DNA from: Deltaproteobacteria bacterium
Lineage (GTDB): Bacteria > Lernaellota > Lernaellaia > JACKCT01
NCBI GenBank assembly: GCA_020633895.1
Contig: JACKCT010000001.1
Span: forward strand, 496,001 to 560,000
Length of the DNA: 64,000 nucleotides
Reading direction: 5' to 3'
The notes beneath the pieces are model-generated. The model did not search any database and was not told the DNA's origin. It worked only from the letters and a program-made list of their open reading frames with translations. Numbering within the stretch: position 1 is the first letter of the stretch; each line of letters opens with the position of its first letter. The translations under genes were made by a program, and so were the position numbers. Of the stretch, positions 44,867 to 53,014 are shown one piece after another.

Positions 44867-45490
44867 ATGATCTTAAAAGCCCTCCCGGCCGGGCCGCTCA
44901 TGACCAATTGCTACATCGTCGGCGACGAGTCGACCGGCGAGGCGGGGGTCTTCGATCCCAGCGGCGATGTGCCCACGATCCTCAAGATCCTCGAAGACAA
45001 CCATCTCAAGTGCGTCGTGATCGTCAACACGCATACCCATTTCGACCATATCGGAGGCAACGCCGAACTCAAAGAGGCCACCGGCGCGCCGCTGGTGCTG
45101 CATCCGGAGGAAGTGCCGGGCCTGGAACAGGCGAGCAGCCGGTCCCGGATGTTCGGCTTGGAAAGCGAAAACTCTCCCGGCGCCGACAGGCTGGTCAAGG
45201 AAGGCGACACGATCGCGATCGGCAACCTGACCGGCCGCGTGGTCGAAATGCGCGGGCACAGCCCCTGCGGCATCGCGATTATTTTCGAGAACGAAAAGGT
45301 CGTGATCTCCGGCGACGCCCTGTTCGCCGGGTCGGTGGGCCGGGCCGATCTGGAAGGCGGCGACATGCAGGCCCAGGTGCGGGACATTCGCGAAAAGCTG
45401 CTGGTGCTCGACGACGAAACCGTCGTCTGCCCCGGACACGGACCCACCACCACGGTTGGGCGCGAGAAGCGCTTCAACCCTTACTTCTAA
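44867..45490 (+). CDS. MBL-fold hydrolase, glyoxalase II-like
   Basis: Encodes 207 residues. The metal motif THTHFDHIGG (His56, His58, Asp60, His61), then MRGHSPCGIAIIF, ISGDALFAGSVGRADL and CPGHGPTTTVGREKRFNPYF at the C-terminus match the small glyoxalase-II-like (GloB/YcbL) branch of metallo-beta-lactamase-fold proteins. It probably hydrolyses a thioester such as S-lactoylglutathione or a related thiol adduct. ATG 44867 has SD CGGAG. The coaBC gene follows after 14 bases. Confidence 0.9.
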   Translation: MILKALPAGPLMTNCYIVGDESTGEAGVFDPSGDVPTILKILEDNHLKCVVIVNTHTHFDHIGGNAELKEATGAPLVLHPEEVPGLEQASSRSRMFGLESENSPGADRLVKEGDTIAIGNLTGRVVEMRGHSPCGIAIIFENEKVVISGDALFAGSVGRADLEGGDMQAQVRDIREKLLVLDDETVVCPGHGPTTTVGREKRFNPYF

Positions 45491-45504
45491 GCGCGGCGAT
45501 TCCG

Positions 45505-46701
45505 GTGACGGCCCTTTCCGGCAAAACAATCGTCCTGGGAATCACCGGGGGCATCGCCTGTTACAAGGCGGCCGAGGTCGCCCGTCTTTTCGTCAAGGCC
45601 GGGGCGGATGTGCATGTGGTGATGACGGCCTCGGCCCGCGAGTTCGTCACACCCTTGACCTTCCAGACGCTCACAACCAACCCCGTCGGCACGGACCTGT
45701 TCAGCCTCACCGAGGAATCGGAAATCGGCCACACGCAGCTTCCCCAGCGCGCCGATCTGATCGTCATCGCCCCGGCGACGGCGAATTTCATCGGCAAGGC
45801 GGCCAACGGCATCTGCGACGATCTGCTGACCACGATGATTTGCGCGGCGGACGCGCCGATCCTGGTCTGCCCGGCGATGAACGACCGGATGTGGGCCAAC
45901 GCCGCCGTTCAGCGCAATGTCGCGACGCTTCGCGGTGACGGCTACGATTTCATCGATCCGGAAGAGGGCGAATTGGCGTGCAAGTCGGTGGGGCCGGGGC
46001 GCTTGGCGGACCCGACCCTGATCGCCGACCGGGCGGTGGGGATCGTCACGCCCAAGCTGCTGACCGGCAAAAAGATCGTCGTCACCGCCGGGCCGACGCA
46101 GGAGTCGTTGGACGAGGTGCGTTACATCTCCAATCGCTCCAGCGGCAAAATGGGCTACGCCCTGGCCCGCGCGGCGCGCAATTACGGGGCGCAAGTCACA
46201 CTCGTTTCCGGGCCGGTGGATCTGGATCCGCCGTTGGGTGTCGAACTGGTACGCGTTCGGACGGCGCTGGAAATGCGCGACGAGACCGCCCAAGCCTTCC
46301 GGGACGCGGACGCCTTGGTCAAGTGCGCGGCCGTCGCCGATTTTCGCCCGGCCGTCAGCGCCAGCGGGAAATTGACCAAAGAGGAATTCGCCGACGCCGT
46401 CGCGTTGGAACGCAATCCGGACATCGTCGCCGAGTTGGCCGGGGCCAAGGAGCATCGCCTGGTCGTCGGATTCGCCGCCCAGATGTCGGGGGATTACGTG
46501 GGCCGGGCCAAGGAGAAATTGGCGGCCAAGGGCCTGGACTTCATCGTGGTCAATGACGTATCCCGCGCCGACATCGGCTTTTATTCGGACGAAAACGAGG
46601 TGGCCGTCATCAGCCCCGCCGGCGAAGTGGCCCACATCGATCGGGCGTCGAAGGACGAAATCGCCGACCGCGTGCTGCGCATCGTTTTCGGGCTGGACTG
46701 A
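45505..46701 (+). CDS. coaBC: Bifunctional phosphopantothenoylcysteine decarboxylase/phosphopantothenate-cysteine ligase
   Basis: Encodes 398 residues from GTG 45505. CoaC part (about 1-185): LGITGGIACYKAAEVARLFV, active-site His76 in SEIGHTQLPQRADLIVIAPA, then ICDDLLTT and CPAMNDRMWANAAVQRN. CoaB part: VTAGPTQESLDEVRYISNRS then SGKMG, and KCAAVADFRPAVSASGKLTK. The ligase adds cysteine to 4'-phosphopantothenate; the decarboxylase makes 4'-phosphopantetheine in coenzyme A synthesis. Both parts appear complete. No strong SD is seen, so it is probably translated with the hydrolase 14 bases upstream. Confidence 0.93.
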   Translation: MTALSGKTIVLGITGGIACYKAAEVARLFVKAGADVHVVMTASAREFVTPLTFQTLTTNPVGTDLFSLTEESEIGHTQLPQRADLIVIAPATANFIGKAANGICDDLLTTMICAADAPILVCPAMNDRMWANAAVQRNVATLRGDGYDFIDPEEGELACKSVGPGRLADPTLIADRAVGIVTPKLLTGKKIVVTAGPTQESLDEVRYISNRSSGKMGYALARAARNYGAQVTLVSGPVDLDPPLGVELVRVRTALEMRDETAQAFRDADALVKCAAVADFRPAVSASGKLTKEEFADAVALERNPDIVAELAGAKEHRLVVGFAAQMSGDYVGRAKEKLAAKGLDFIVVNDVSRADIGFYSDENEVAVISPAGEVAHIDRASKDEIADRVLRIVFGLD

Positions 46702-46817
46702 AGCGCGGGACTGAGGCGACGGTAATTTTCCGTCCGGATTATCCTTCGCTCGCGACGGCGACGGAGCTAAAGTCGAGACACGATGCACCACGGGCCCCAT
46801 CCGCCTGAGAGACGTCC

Positions 46818-47633
46818 ATGTCCGATTCGACCGACATTCGAGCCGACCTGATCGCCGCCCTGGACGACGCGGCCTACGCGCTGCGCCGGTTGGATCGGCG
46901 CGGGGCGGAGACGACGGCGAGCGACGAGGCGCTGACGGCCATGCGCGAAGGCATCCGCGACGTCGTGCCCGAGCCGGTCGCCGAACCCCCGGTAGCGACA
47001 CCATCGACCCCCATGCCCGAGGAGAGCCCCCAAGTGGCCGACCCGTCCCCGACAACGATTCCGATCATGACCTTGGACGAAATTCGCGCCGACCTGGGCG
47101 ACTGCACCCGATGCAAGCTCCACACGGGCCGCAAGCAGATCGTCTTCGGCGTGGGCAATCCGAACGCCGATTTGATGTTCATCGGCGAAGGCCCCGGCGC
47201 CGACGAGGATGAACAGGGCGAGCCGTTCGTGGGGCGCGCCGGGCAGCTTCTGACGAAAATGATTTTGGCGATGGGAGTGCGTCGGGAGGATGTGTACATC
47301 GCGAATGTCGTGAAGTGCCGTCCGCCGGGCAATCGCAATCCCGAGTCCGACGAGGTCGAGGCCTGCGAGCCGTTCCTGCGCAAGCAAATCGCCAGCGTTC
47401 AGCCCAAGGTCATCTGCACGCTGGGCAACTACGCGACGCAGACCCTCCTGCGCACGCAGGCGGGCGTTTCCAAACTGCGAGGCACCTTCCGCGTTTACCA
47501 GAATACGCCGGTGATGCCGACGTTCCATCCGGCCTACCTCTTGCGAAGCCCGAACAAAAAGCGCGAGGCTTGGGAGGATTTGCAGGCCATCATGGCCAAG
47601 CTCGGCTGGGACGTCCCCAGCAAAAAAGATTAG
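46818..47633 (+). CDS. Uracil-DNA glycosylase family 4 (Fe-S)
   Basis: Encodes 271 residues. The first 85 are a Pro/Glu-rich, probably flexible extension. The catalytic domain has Cys96 and Cys99 (DCTRCKL), then [20 protein letters not shown] (active-site GEGPGADED), Cys167 ([12 protein letters not shown]) and Cys183; these four Cys bind the 4Fe-4S cluster. FHPAYLLR contains His237. It removes uracil from DNA arising by cytosine deamination. Fused polymerase/UDG forms exist; here it stands alone. It is 116 bases after coaBC. A set of tandem repeats separates it from the NfeD gene. Confidence 0.92.
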   Translation: MSDSTDIRADLIAALDDAAYALRRLDRRGAETTASDEALTAMREGIRDVVPEPVAEPPVATPSTPMPEESPQVADPSPTTIPIMTLDEIRADLGDCTRCKLHTGRKQIVFGVGNPNADLMFIGEGPGADEDEQGEPFVGRAGQLLTKMILAMGVRREDVYIANVVKCRPPGNRNPESDEVEACEPFLRKQIASVQPKVICTLGNYATQTLLRTQAGVSKLRGTFRVYQNTPVMPTFHPAYLLRSPNKKREAWEDLQAIMAKLGWDVPSKKD

Positions 47634-47636
47634 GCC

Positions 47637-47689
47637 AATAGAGTAGGGCAAAAGAGTAGGACAAAAGAGTAGGGCAAAAGAGTAGGACA
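47637..47689 (+). repeat. Four tandem 13-bp units containing SD-like GAGTAGG
   Basis: After the TAG stop of the glycosylase gene come four near-identical units of AAAAGAGTAGGRC, with R alternating G, A, G, A and the first unit slightly different. The last unit ends right before ATG 47690, so its AGTAGGA serves as that gene's SD. Earlier units supply more SD-like sites 13, 26 and 39 bases upstream. Confidence 0.85.
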
Positions 47690-49120
47690 ATGATCCGATT
47701 CCGACGATCCAAATTCTTCAAATACCGCAGCCTGCCGTTCGCGCTGTGTTTCCTGGTGGGCCTGCTGATGACCGTCGCCGGTCCGGCGATGGGCAGTCCC
47801 GAGAGTCGTGCCGAAAAGACGACACCCGCGCCCGAGCCGGTCGAAACCAAGGGCAACGGCGAGGTGTTGCTCGTCAGCCTGGACGGCACCGTCAATCCGG
47901 GCAGCGCCGACTTTTTCCGCTATGCGTTGGAGCGCGCGACGGCCGGCAGCTACGAGGCGCTGGTTATCCAACTCGACACGCCCGGCGGCCTGGTCGATTC
48001 CACACGAGACATCGTGCAGGGCTTCCTCAACTCCACGACGCCGGTGGTGGTGTACGTCGCTCCCCAGGGGGCGCGGGCCGGGAGCGCGGGCGTGATGATT
48101 ACGCTGGCGGCCCATGTGGCGGCCATGGCGCCGAGCACGAACATCGGCGCGGCCCATCCCGTCGCCGGCGGCGGACAGGAAATGGACGAGACCATGACCG
48201 CCAAGATCACCAACGACACGGCGGCGTGGATCGAGGGCATCGCCGAGCAGCGGGGCCGTAACAAGGAGTGGGCGGTCAAGGCCGTGCGCGATTCGGAGTC
48301 CATCACCAGCACCGACGCGCTCAAGACGAACGTCATCGACCTGATCGCGGAGAATCTGGACGACCTGCTCGCCAAGATCGACGGGCGCAAGGTCACGCTG
48401 GCCGAAGGCAAGGTCCACACGCTGGCGACCGACGGCGCCAAGGTGGTGCATCTCCAGCCGTCATTCAAGCACACGGTGCTCATGCGCCTGGCCGATCCGA
48501 ACATCGGCTACATGCTCATGATCGTCGGCTTCCTGGGCATCTACACCGAGTTTTCCCACCCGGGCCTGATCGTCCCCGGCGTGGTCGGCGCCATCTGCTT
48601 CCTCCTGTTTTTGATGAGCACGCAGGTGCTGCCGATCAATCTGGTGGGCATGCTGCTGATCGTGGTGGCGATGGTGCTCTTCTTCCTGGAGACGCAAACC
48701 TCCACCTTTGGTATTCTGACGGCGGGCGGCGCGCTGGCGCTCCTGCTGGGCTCGTTGTTCCTCTATGACGTCCCGGAGAAAGTCGTGGATTCGCCGGACT
48801 TTTCGTTGTCGGTGTCGTGGGCGCTGGTGATTCCGGTGACGGCCGGATTTACCCTGTTCGTCACGGCGGTGATGTTTTTGGTCGTGAAGGTGCAGCGCGC
48901 CCGGCCGTCGACCGGCCATGAAACGCTCATCGGCGCGATCGCGTTGGCCGCGACGGCAATTGACGATCGCCACGGCCAGGTCAAATACGACGGCGTGCGT
49001 TGGACGGCCCGGTCCCGGACGCCCATCCCCGCGGACGCCAAGGTGCGCATTACGGCGTCGACCGGCTCGACCGTGACCGTGGAGCCCGCCGGCGACGACG
49101 AGGAATTGACCATCGCGTAA
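47690..49120 (+). CDS. NfeD family membrane serine protease (ClpP-like)
   Basis: Encodes 476 residues with a signal peptide ([20 protein letters not shown]). The ClpP-class protease domain is about residues 58-270: [20 protein letters not shown], catalytic Ser132 in [14 protein letters not shown], and Lys172 in [12 protein letters not shown], 40 residues later as expected for the Ser-Lys dyad of the STOPP proteases. Then come several membrane helices ([20 protein letters not shown] and following) and a C-terminal OB-fold NfeD domain ([20 protein letters not shown]). It works with the stomatin-like protein encoded next, which is the known partner. Confidence 0.92.
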   Translation: MIRFRRSKFFKYRSLPFALCFLVGLLMTVAGPAMGSPESRAEKTTPAPEPVETKGNGEVLLVSLDGTVNPGSADFFRYALERATAGSYEALVIQLDTPGGLVDSTRDIVQGFLNSTTPVVVYVAPQGARAGSAGVMITLAAHVAAMAPSTNIGAAHPVAGGGQEMDETMTAKITNDTAAWIEGIAEQRGRNKEWAVKAVRDSESITSTDALKTNVIDLIAENLDDLLAKIDGRKVTLAEGKVHTLATDGAKVVHLQPSFKHTVLMRLADPNIGYMLMIVGFLGIYTEFSHPGLIVPGVVGAICFLLFLMSTQVLPINLVGMLLIVVAMVLFFLETQTSTFGILTAGGALALLLGSLFLYDVPEKVVDSPDFSLSVSWALVIPVTAGFTLFVTAVMFLVVKVQRARPSTGHETLIGAIALAATAIDDRHGQVKYDGVRWTARSRTPIPADAKVRITASTGSTVTVEPAGDDEELTIA

Positions 49121-49188
49121 AATCGCGCCGCGACGGCGCGTTGAGCTCGCGGCGCGGGAGCGTCGTGAAATATCAAAAGGGGGTCCCC

Positions 49189-49965
49189 ATGCAGGCCGTT
49201 GGCGGTCTCGGTATTCTCATCCTTTTCGTGGTCGCGATTCTCATTTCGGGCATTCGCGTGCTCAACGAATACGAGCGCGGCGTCGTGTTCCGGCTGGGTC
49301 GCGTGACGCCGGAGATCGGTCCCGGCCTCAAGTGGATCATCCCCGGCATCGACCGGTTGGTGAAGGTCTCCACCCGCATCATCACCATGGATATCCCGCC
49401 CCAGGACGTCATCACCCGCGACAACGTGACGGTGAAGGTCAACGCGGTGTTCTATTTCCGCGTCATGGAGCCGACCAAGGCGATCCTCGAGGTGGAAAAC
49501 TACATCTACGCCACCAGCCAGTTGGCCCAGACCACGCTGCGCAGCGTCCTGGGCGAAGTGGAGCTGGACGATCTGCTGTCCAATCGGGAAAAGATCAACG
49601 AAAAGCTGCAACAGATCATCGACGAACAGACCGACCCGTGGGGCGTGAAGGTTACGGCCGTCGAGGTCAAGCACATCGATCTGCCCAGCGAGATGCAGCG
49701 CGCCATGGCCCGCCAGGCCGAGGCCGAGCGCGAACGGCGCGCTAAGGTCATTGCCGCCCAAGGCGAGTTCGAGGCTTCCAAGCGCCTGTCCGAGGCGGCT
49801 GCTGTGATCCATGCCGAACCGGCCGCGCTGCAACTGCGCTTCCTGCAAACGTTGGCGGAGATCGCCACGGAGAACAATTCGACGACACTCTTCCCGGTGC
49901 CCATCGATCTGTTCGCGCCGTTCATCGACTCGATGAAGCAGAAGATGAAAGAAGAAAACAAATAG
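49189..49965 (+). CDS. Slipin (stomatin/prohibitin family, SPFH domain)
   Basis: Encodes 258 residues from ATG 49189 with SD AGGGGG. A membrane hairpin at residues about 5-22 ([17 protein letters not shown]) is followed by the SPFH domain ([58 protein letters not shown]) and a helical tail ([20 protein letters not shown]). Slipins assemble into membrane microdomain scaffolds and are substrates or partners of NfeD proteases. Gap to nfeD is 68 bases, so one operon; a strong terminator follows. Confidence 0.93.
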   Translation: MQAVGGLGILILFVVAILISGIRVLNEYERGVVFRLGRVTPEIGPGLKWIIPGIDRLVKVSTRIITMDIPPQDVITRDNVTVKVNAVFYFRVMEPTKAILEVENYIYATSQLAQTTLRSVLGEVELDDLLSNREKINEKLQQIIDEQTDPWGVKVTAVEVKHIDLPSEMQRAMARQAEAERERRAKVIAAQGEFEASKRLSEAAAVIHAEPAALQLRFLQTLAEIATENNSTTLFPVPIDLFAPFIDSMKQKMKEENK

Positions 49966-49988
49966 CGACACGCCCAGGGCAAACGCGC

Positions 49989-50013
49989 AAAGCCTCCCCA
50001 CGGGGGAGGCTTT
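49989..50013 (+). terminator. Intrinsic terminator after the nfeD-slipin operon
   Basis: An 11-bp stem AAAGCCTCCCC / GGGGAGGCTTT with a 3-base loop, followed by GTTGTAG. The A/T pairs at the base give the U-rich end. The queA start lies about 18 bases further on. Confidence 0.85.
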
Positions 50014-50031
50014 GTTGTAGAACCGTCCGCG

Positions 50032-51069
50032 ATGAAAACCTCCGATTTCGACTTTGATCTGCCGCCCGAATTGATCGCCCAGACGCCCGCCGAGCGCCGG
50101 GACGCGGCGCGATTGTTCGTCTATCGACGGGACACGGACGCCGTCGAGCATCGCGTGGTGTCCGATCTGCCGTCGCTGCTCTCGCCTCGGGATCTGATGG
50201 TCTTCAACGACACGAAGGTGCGTCCGGCGCGGTTGTTCGGCCGTCGTCCCACCGGCGGCAAGGTGGAGCTGCTGTTGCTCAACCAAACGGGCGAAGACAC
50301 TTTCGAAGCGGTGGGCAAGCCGGGGCGAGGCCTGAAGGTCGGCGGCGAATTGCTGTTCGACGAAGGCTTGGCGGCGGTGGTCGAGGCGAAAGACGAGGAC
50401 GGGCGCCTGCGGGTGCGGTTCGTTGGGGAAGACGTGCCGGGCGCGCTGGCGCGGGTGGGGCATATGCCGCTGCCGCCGTATATCCGTCGCGAAGCCGAGT
50501 CGGTGGCCGAGTACGACGCGCTGGACAAAGAGCGGTATCAGACCGTGTACGCCCGCGAAACCGGCGCCGTGGCGGCTCCGACGGCGGGTCTGCATTTCAC
50601 GCCGGAGTTGTTGGCGTCGTTGGATCGGGTCGGCGTCGGGCGCGCGTTCGTGACGCTGCATGTGGGCGAGGGGACGTTTCGGCCGGTGCGGGCGGACGAC
50701 TTATCCGGCCACGAAATGCATTCCGAGGGGTTTGTGATCGACGGGGCGGCGGCCGACGCGATCAATGCCCACAGGGCGTCCGGGGGACGCATTTTGGCGG
50801 TGGGGACCACGTCCTGTCGCGCGTTGGAGTCGGCGGCGCGGGACGGTCGGGTGTGCCCCGGCGCGGCGGACACGCGGCTGTTCATTGCGCCCGGATACGA
50901 ATTCCGGATCGTCGACCGTCTGATGACCAACTTCCACCTGCCCAAGTCCACGCTGCTGATGCTCGTCTCCGCGCTGGTCGGCCGGGAATGCCTGCTTGAG
51001 CTTTACGCCGAGGCGGTGCGGGAGCGGTATCGGTTTTTCAGTTACGGCGACGCGATGTTGATTTTGTGA
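50032..51069 (+). CDS. queA: S-adenosylmethionine:tRNA ribosyltransferase-isomerase
   Basis: Encodes 345 residues, standard QueA length. FDFDLPPELIAQTPAERRDA near the N-terminus, then VFNDTKVRPARLFG, YQTVYARETGAVAAPTAGLH and MTNFHLPKSTLLMLVSAL are family hallmarks. The enzyme moves the ribosyl group of SAM to preQ1 in tRNA to form epoxyqueuosine. queD, an early step of the same pathway, lies 12 kb away at 62973. A terminator precedes the gene by about 18 bases, so little room is left for its own promoter or SD; expression may rely on read-through. Confidence 0.95.
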   Translation: MKTSDFDFDLPPELIAQTPAERRDAARLFVYRRDTDAVEHRVVSDLPSLLSPRDLMVFNDTKVRPARLFGRRPTGGKVELLLLNQTGEDTFEAVGKPGRGLKVGGELLFDEGLAAVVEAKDEDGRLRVRFVGEDVPGALARVGHMPLPPYIRREAESVAEYDALDKERYQTVYARETGAVAAPTAGLHFTPELLASLDRVGVGRAFVTLHVGEGTFRPVRADDLSGHEMHSEGFVIDGAAADAINAHRASGGRILAVGTTSCRALESAARDGRVCPGAADTRLFIAPGYEFRIVDRLMTNFHLPKSTLLMLVSALVGRECLLELYAEAVRERYRFFSYGDAMLIL

Positions 51070-51151
51070 TTCGGCGATGTGACGACACGACCGTCTCCCT
51101 AGCATCGGGTGGTGGGCGACTTGGCGAATTTCTCTGGAACCTGAACCTAGG

Positions 51152-51257
51152 GTGTCATTCTGAGTGAAACGAAGAATCCGGCTCCGACCTGATTTTTCGA
51201 CAACGTTGTCGAAGTGACTGGTCATTCCCAGATCCTTCACTTCGTTCAGGATGACAT
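51152..51257. repeat. Dispersed inverted repeat (family B) with nested palindrome
   Basis: Imperfect arms of about 27 bases: GTGTCATTCTGAGTGAAACG then AAGAATC at 51152-51178, and GATCCTTCACTTCGTTCAGG then ATGACAT at 51231-51257. Between them lies a perfect 18-bp palindrome, TTCGACAACGTTGTCGAA (51196-51213). The element occupies about a third of the 304-bp gap after queA. I see no gene in that gap. This type of repeat is seen in many unrelated bacterial genomes. Confidence 0.75.
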
Positions 51258-51373
51258 ATGTTTTTCTGGCTTGCGGCTGAGTGCGAACAACGAGCGGCAC
51301 GACGTTTGCCCTCATCGTAACTCCCACAATTCGCCCGCTGTTTTGAAACCGCAAAAATGCTAAAACCTCCCCC

Positions 51374-53014
51374 ATGAACGACGCGAGGCACTCCCGATCT
51401 TGGCTTAAGCGCCTGGCCTTTATGGCGCTGGCGTTCGTGCTGTTTCTCGTGGTGGCGGAGATCGGGCTGCGGGTTTTCGGCGCGGTGGCTTTGCGTGTCG
51501 CAAGAGGCGAGGCGCCCGACGATCGGGACCGGGTCATCCTGACGCTCGGCGATTCGTTCACCTACGGCATCGGCGCCGGACCGGCCCATTCCTACCCCGC
51601 CCAACTGCAAGCCCTGATCAACCGGGACCACCCGGACGGCGTGCGCGTCGTCAACGGCGGCCAGCCCTACATGGACTCCACCACGCTGCTGGCCCAGCTT
51701 CCGAAAACGCTCAACGACCGCGCGCCCGACGCCGTCGTGCTGCTGGTGGGATACAACAACCGCTTCCGCGAACACGTCGGCCCCCACGAGGAAGGCTGGC
51801 GGGCGTTTTTCACGCGTCACTTCGGGCGGGTGCGTCTGGTGCAGTTGGCGAAGATCGCGCTGGTGAATCTGGAGGAAGACCCCAACGCGATGATGGAGCC
51901 CCACGTGCCCAAGCTGGAGGCGAGCGAGGTGGCGGAGATGCTCAAATCCGATCCGCGTCTGGCGGACACGTGGGAGCATTTCAAGGTCTTCGCCCAGGGC
52001 CGGGATGTCGTCTCCGAACCCAAGGAGGGCGACGGACCGGGCGCCTGGGCGGCGTACGGCCTATTCTGGCTGTGCGTGAATAAGGAATCGGATCGGGCGG
52101 ACGCGGCCTTCGACAAGGCGTTCGCGTTGGACCATGACCACTTCGGCGCGACGGCCGGCGCCGGTTATCTTTACGTCTATCGCAACGAACTGGTGCAGGG
52201 ATTCCGCAAGGTCTGGTTCTCGCTGGAATCGGATCTGCAACAAGCGGGCATGGGATATCTGCGCCTGCAGATGGGCGACCCGAAGGGGGCGGTCGAATAT
52301 CTGCGCCAATCCTACAAGCTTGCGCCCTTCACGATCACCGCGCCCCACGGCTTGGCCATCGCCTACATGCGTCTGGGGCAATTGGACGACGCGATGTTCG
52401 CCATTCGCATCGCCCAGTCGCTGGAGCCCTGGAACGTGGAGGTGAGTTGGACGCTCGGCGAGATTTACCTGGCGGCCGGGCAGGGGGAGAAGGCGGTGGA
52501 GGCGTTCGAAAAATCCCTGGGCGACAGCCACCACCATCCCGGCCACTACGGGCGCATCACGCGGATGTGGCAATCCCGGCCGACGCGTCCCGACGCCGAG
52601 TTCGCCGATGATCCGGTGCTGGCGGCGTGGGGACCGCACGCTCGCGATTGGCGACGCCTGGCCGATTGGACGAACGAGGTGTTGCGCGGCCGAAAGGAAG
52701 CGCGGGCGGCGGAAAATCTGATCGCCGACCTGGGCGACATCCATGTCGTGCTGCAAAATCGCGGCATCCCGCTTTACCTGATGAGCTATCCCGACAATTT
52801 CTATCGCGAGGAACTGCGCGCTTTCGCCAAGGCCGACGGCATTCCGTTCATCGACCACGTGCCCGACTACGAGAAGATCCTGCTCACGCGCGATCGGGAT
52901 GAGATTTTCCGCCGCGACGGCCACTGCACGCCCGAGGGGTACGGCATCATGGCGCGCAATGTCTATGAAGCGCTCAAGGCCGACGGCCTGACCGAGCCGC
53001 GAGTCGCCCCATGA
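51374..53014 (+). CDS. SGNH/GDSL hydrolase-like protein with TPR middle domain
   Basis: Encodes 546 residues. A membrane helix at about residues 13-38 (LAFMALAFVLFLVVAEIGLR) anchors it. The first SGNH block is VILTLGDSFTYGIGAGPAHS, with the nucleophile Ser in GDSF. LLVGYNNRF supplies the Asn block and FRRDGHCTPEGYGIMARNVY the Asp-His pair, so the SGNH domain appears split by an inserted region of about 250 residues. That insert contains TPR-like helices (LAIAYMRLGQLDDAMFAIRI, LGEIYLAAGQGEKAVEAFEK). Related proteins O-acylate or deacylate cell-surface glycans. It is coupled to the polytopic protein that follows (ATGA overlap). Confidence 0.8.
   Translation: MNDARHSRSWLKRLAFMALAFVLFLVVAEIGLRVFGAVALRVARGEAPDDRDRVILTLGDSFTYGIGAGPAHSYPAQLQALINRDHPDGVRVVNGGQPYMDSTTLLAQLPKTLNDRAPDAVVLLVGYNNRFREHVGPHEEGWRAFFTRHFGRVRLVQLAKIALVNLEEDPNAMMEPHVPKLEASEVAEMLKSDPRLADTWEHFKVFAQGRDVVSEPKEGDGPGAWAAYGLFWLCVNKESDRADAAFDKAFALDHDHFGATAGAGYLYVYRNELVQGFRKVWFSLESDLQQAGMGYLRLQMGDPKGAVEYLRQSYKLAPFTITAPHGLAIAYMRLGQLDDAMFAIRIAQSLEPWNVEVSWTLGEIYLAAGQGEKAVEAFEKSLGDSHHHPGHYGRITRMWQSRPTRPDAEFADDPVLAAWGPHARDWRRLADWTNEVLRGRKEARAAENLIADLGDIHVVLQNRGIPLYLMSYPDNFYREELRAFAKADGIPFIDHVPDYEKILLTRDRDEIFRRDGHCTPEGYGIMARNVYEALKADGLTEPRVAP

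Noticed and set aside
50014-50031. PreQ1 riboswitch before queA
   Set aside because: Only 18 bases separate the upstream terminator from the queA start, too little room for a riboswitch; the region before queD also shows no preQ1-type fold that I can support.
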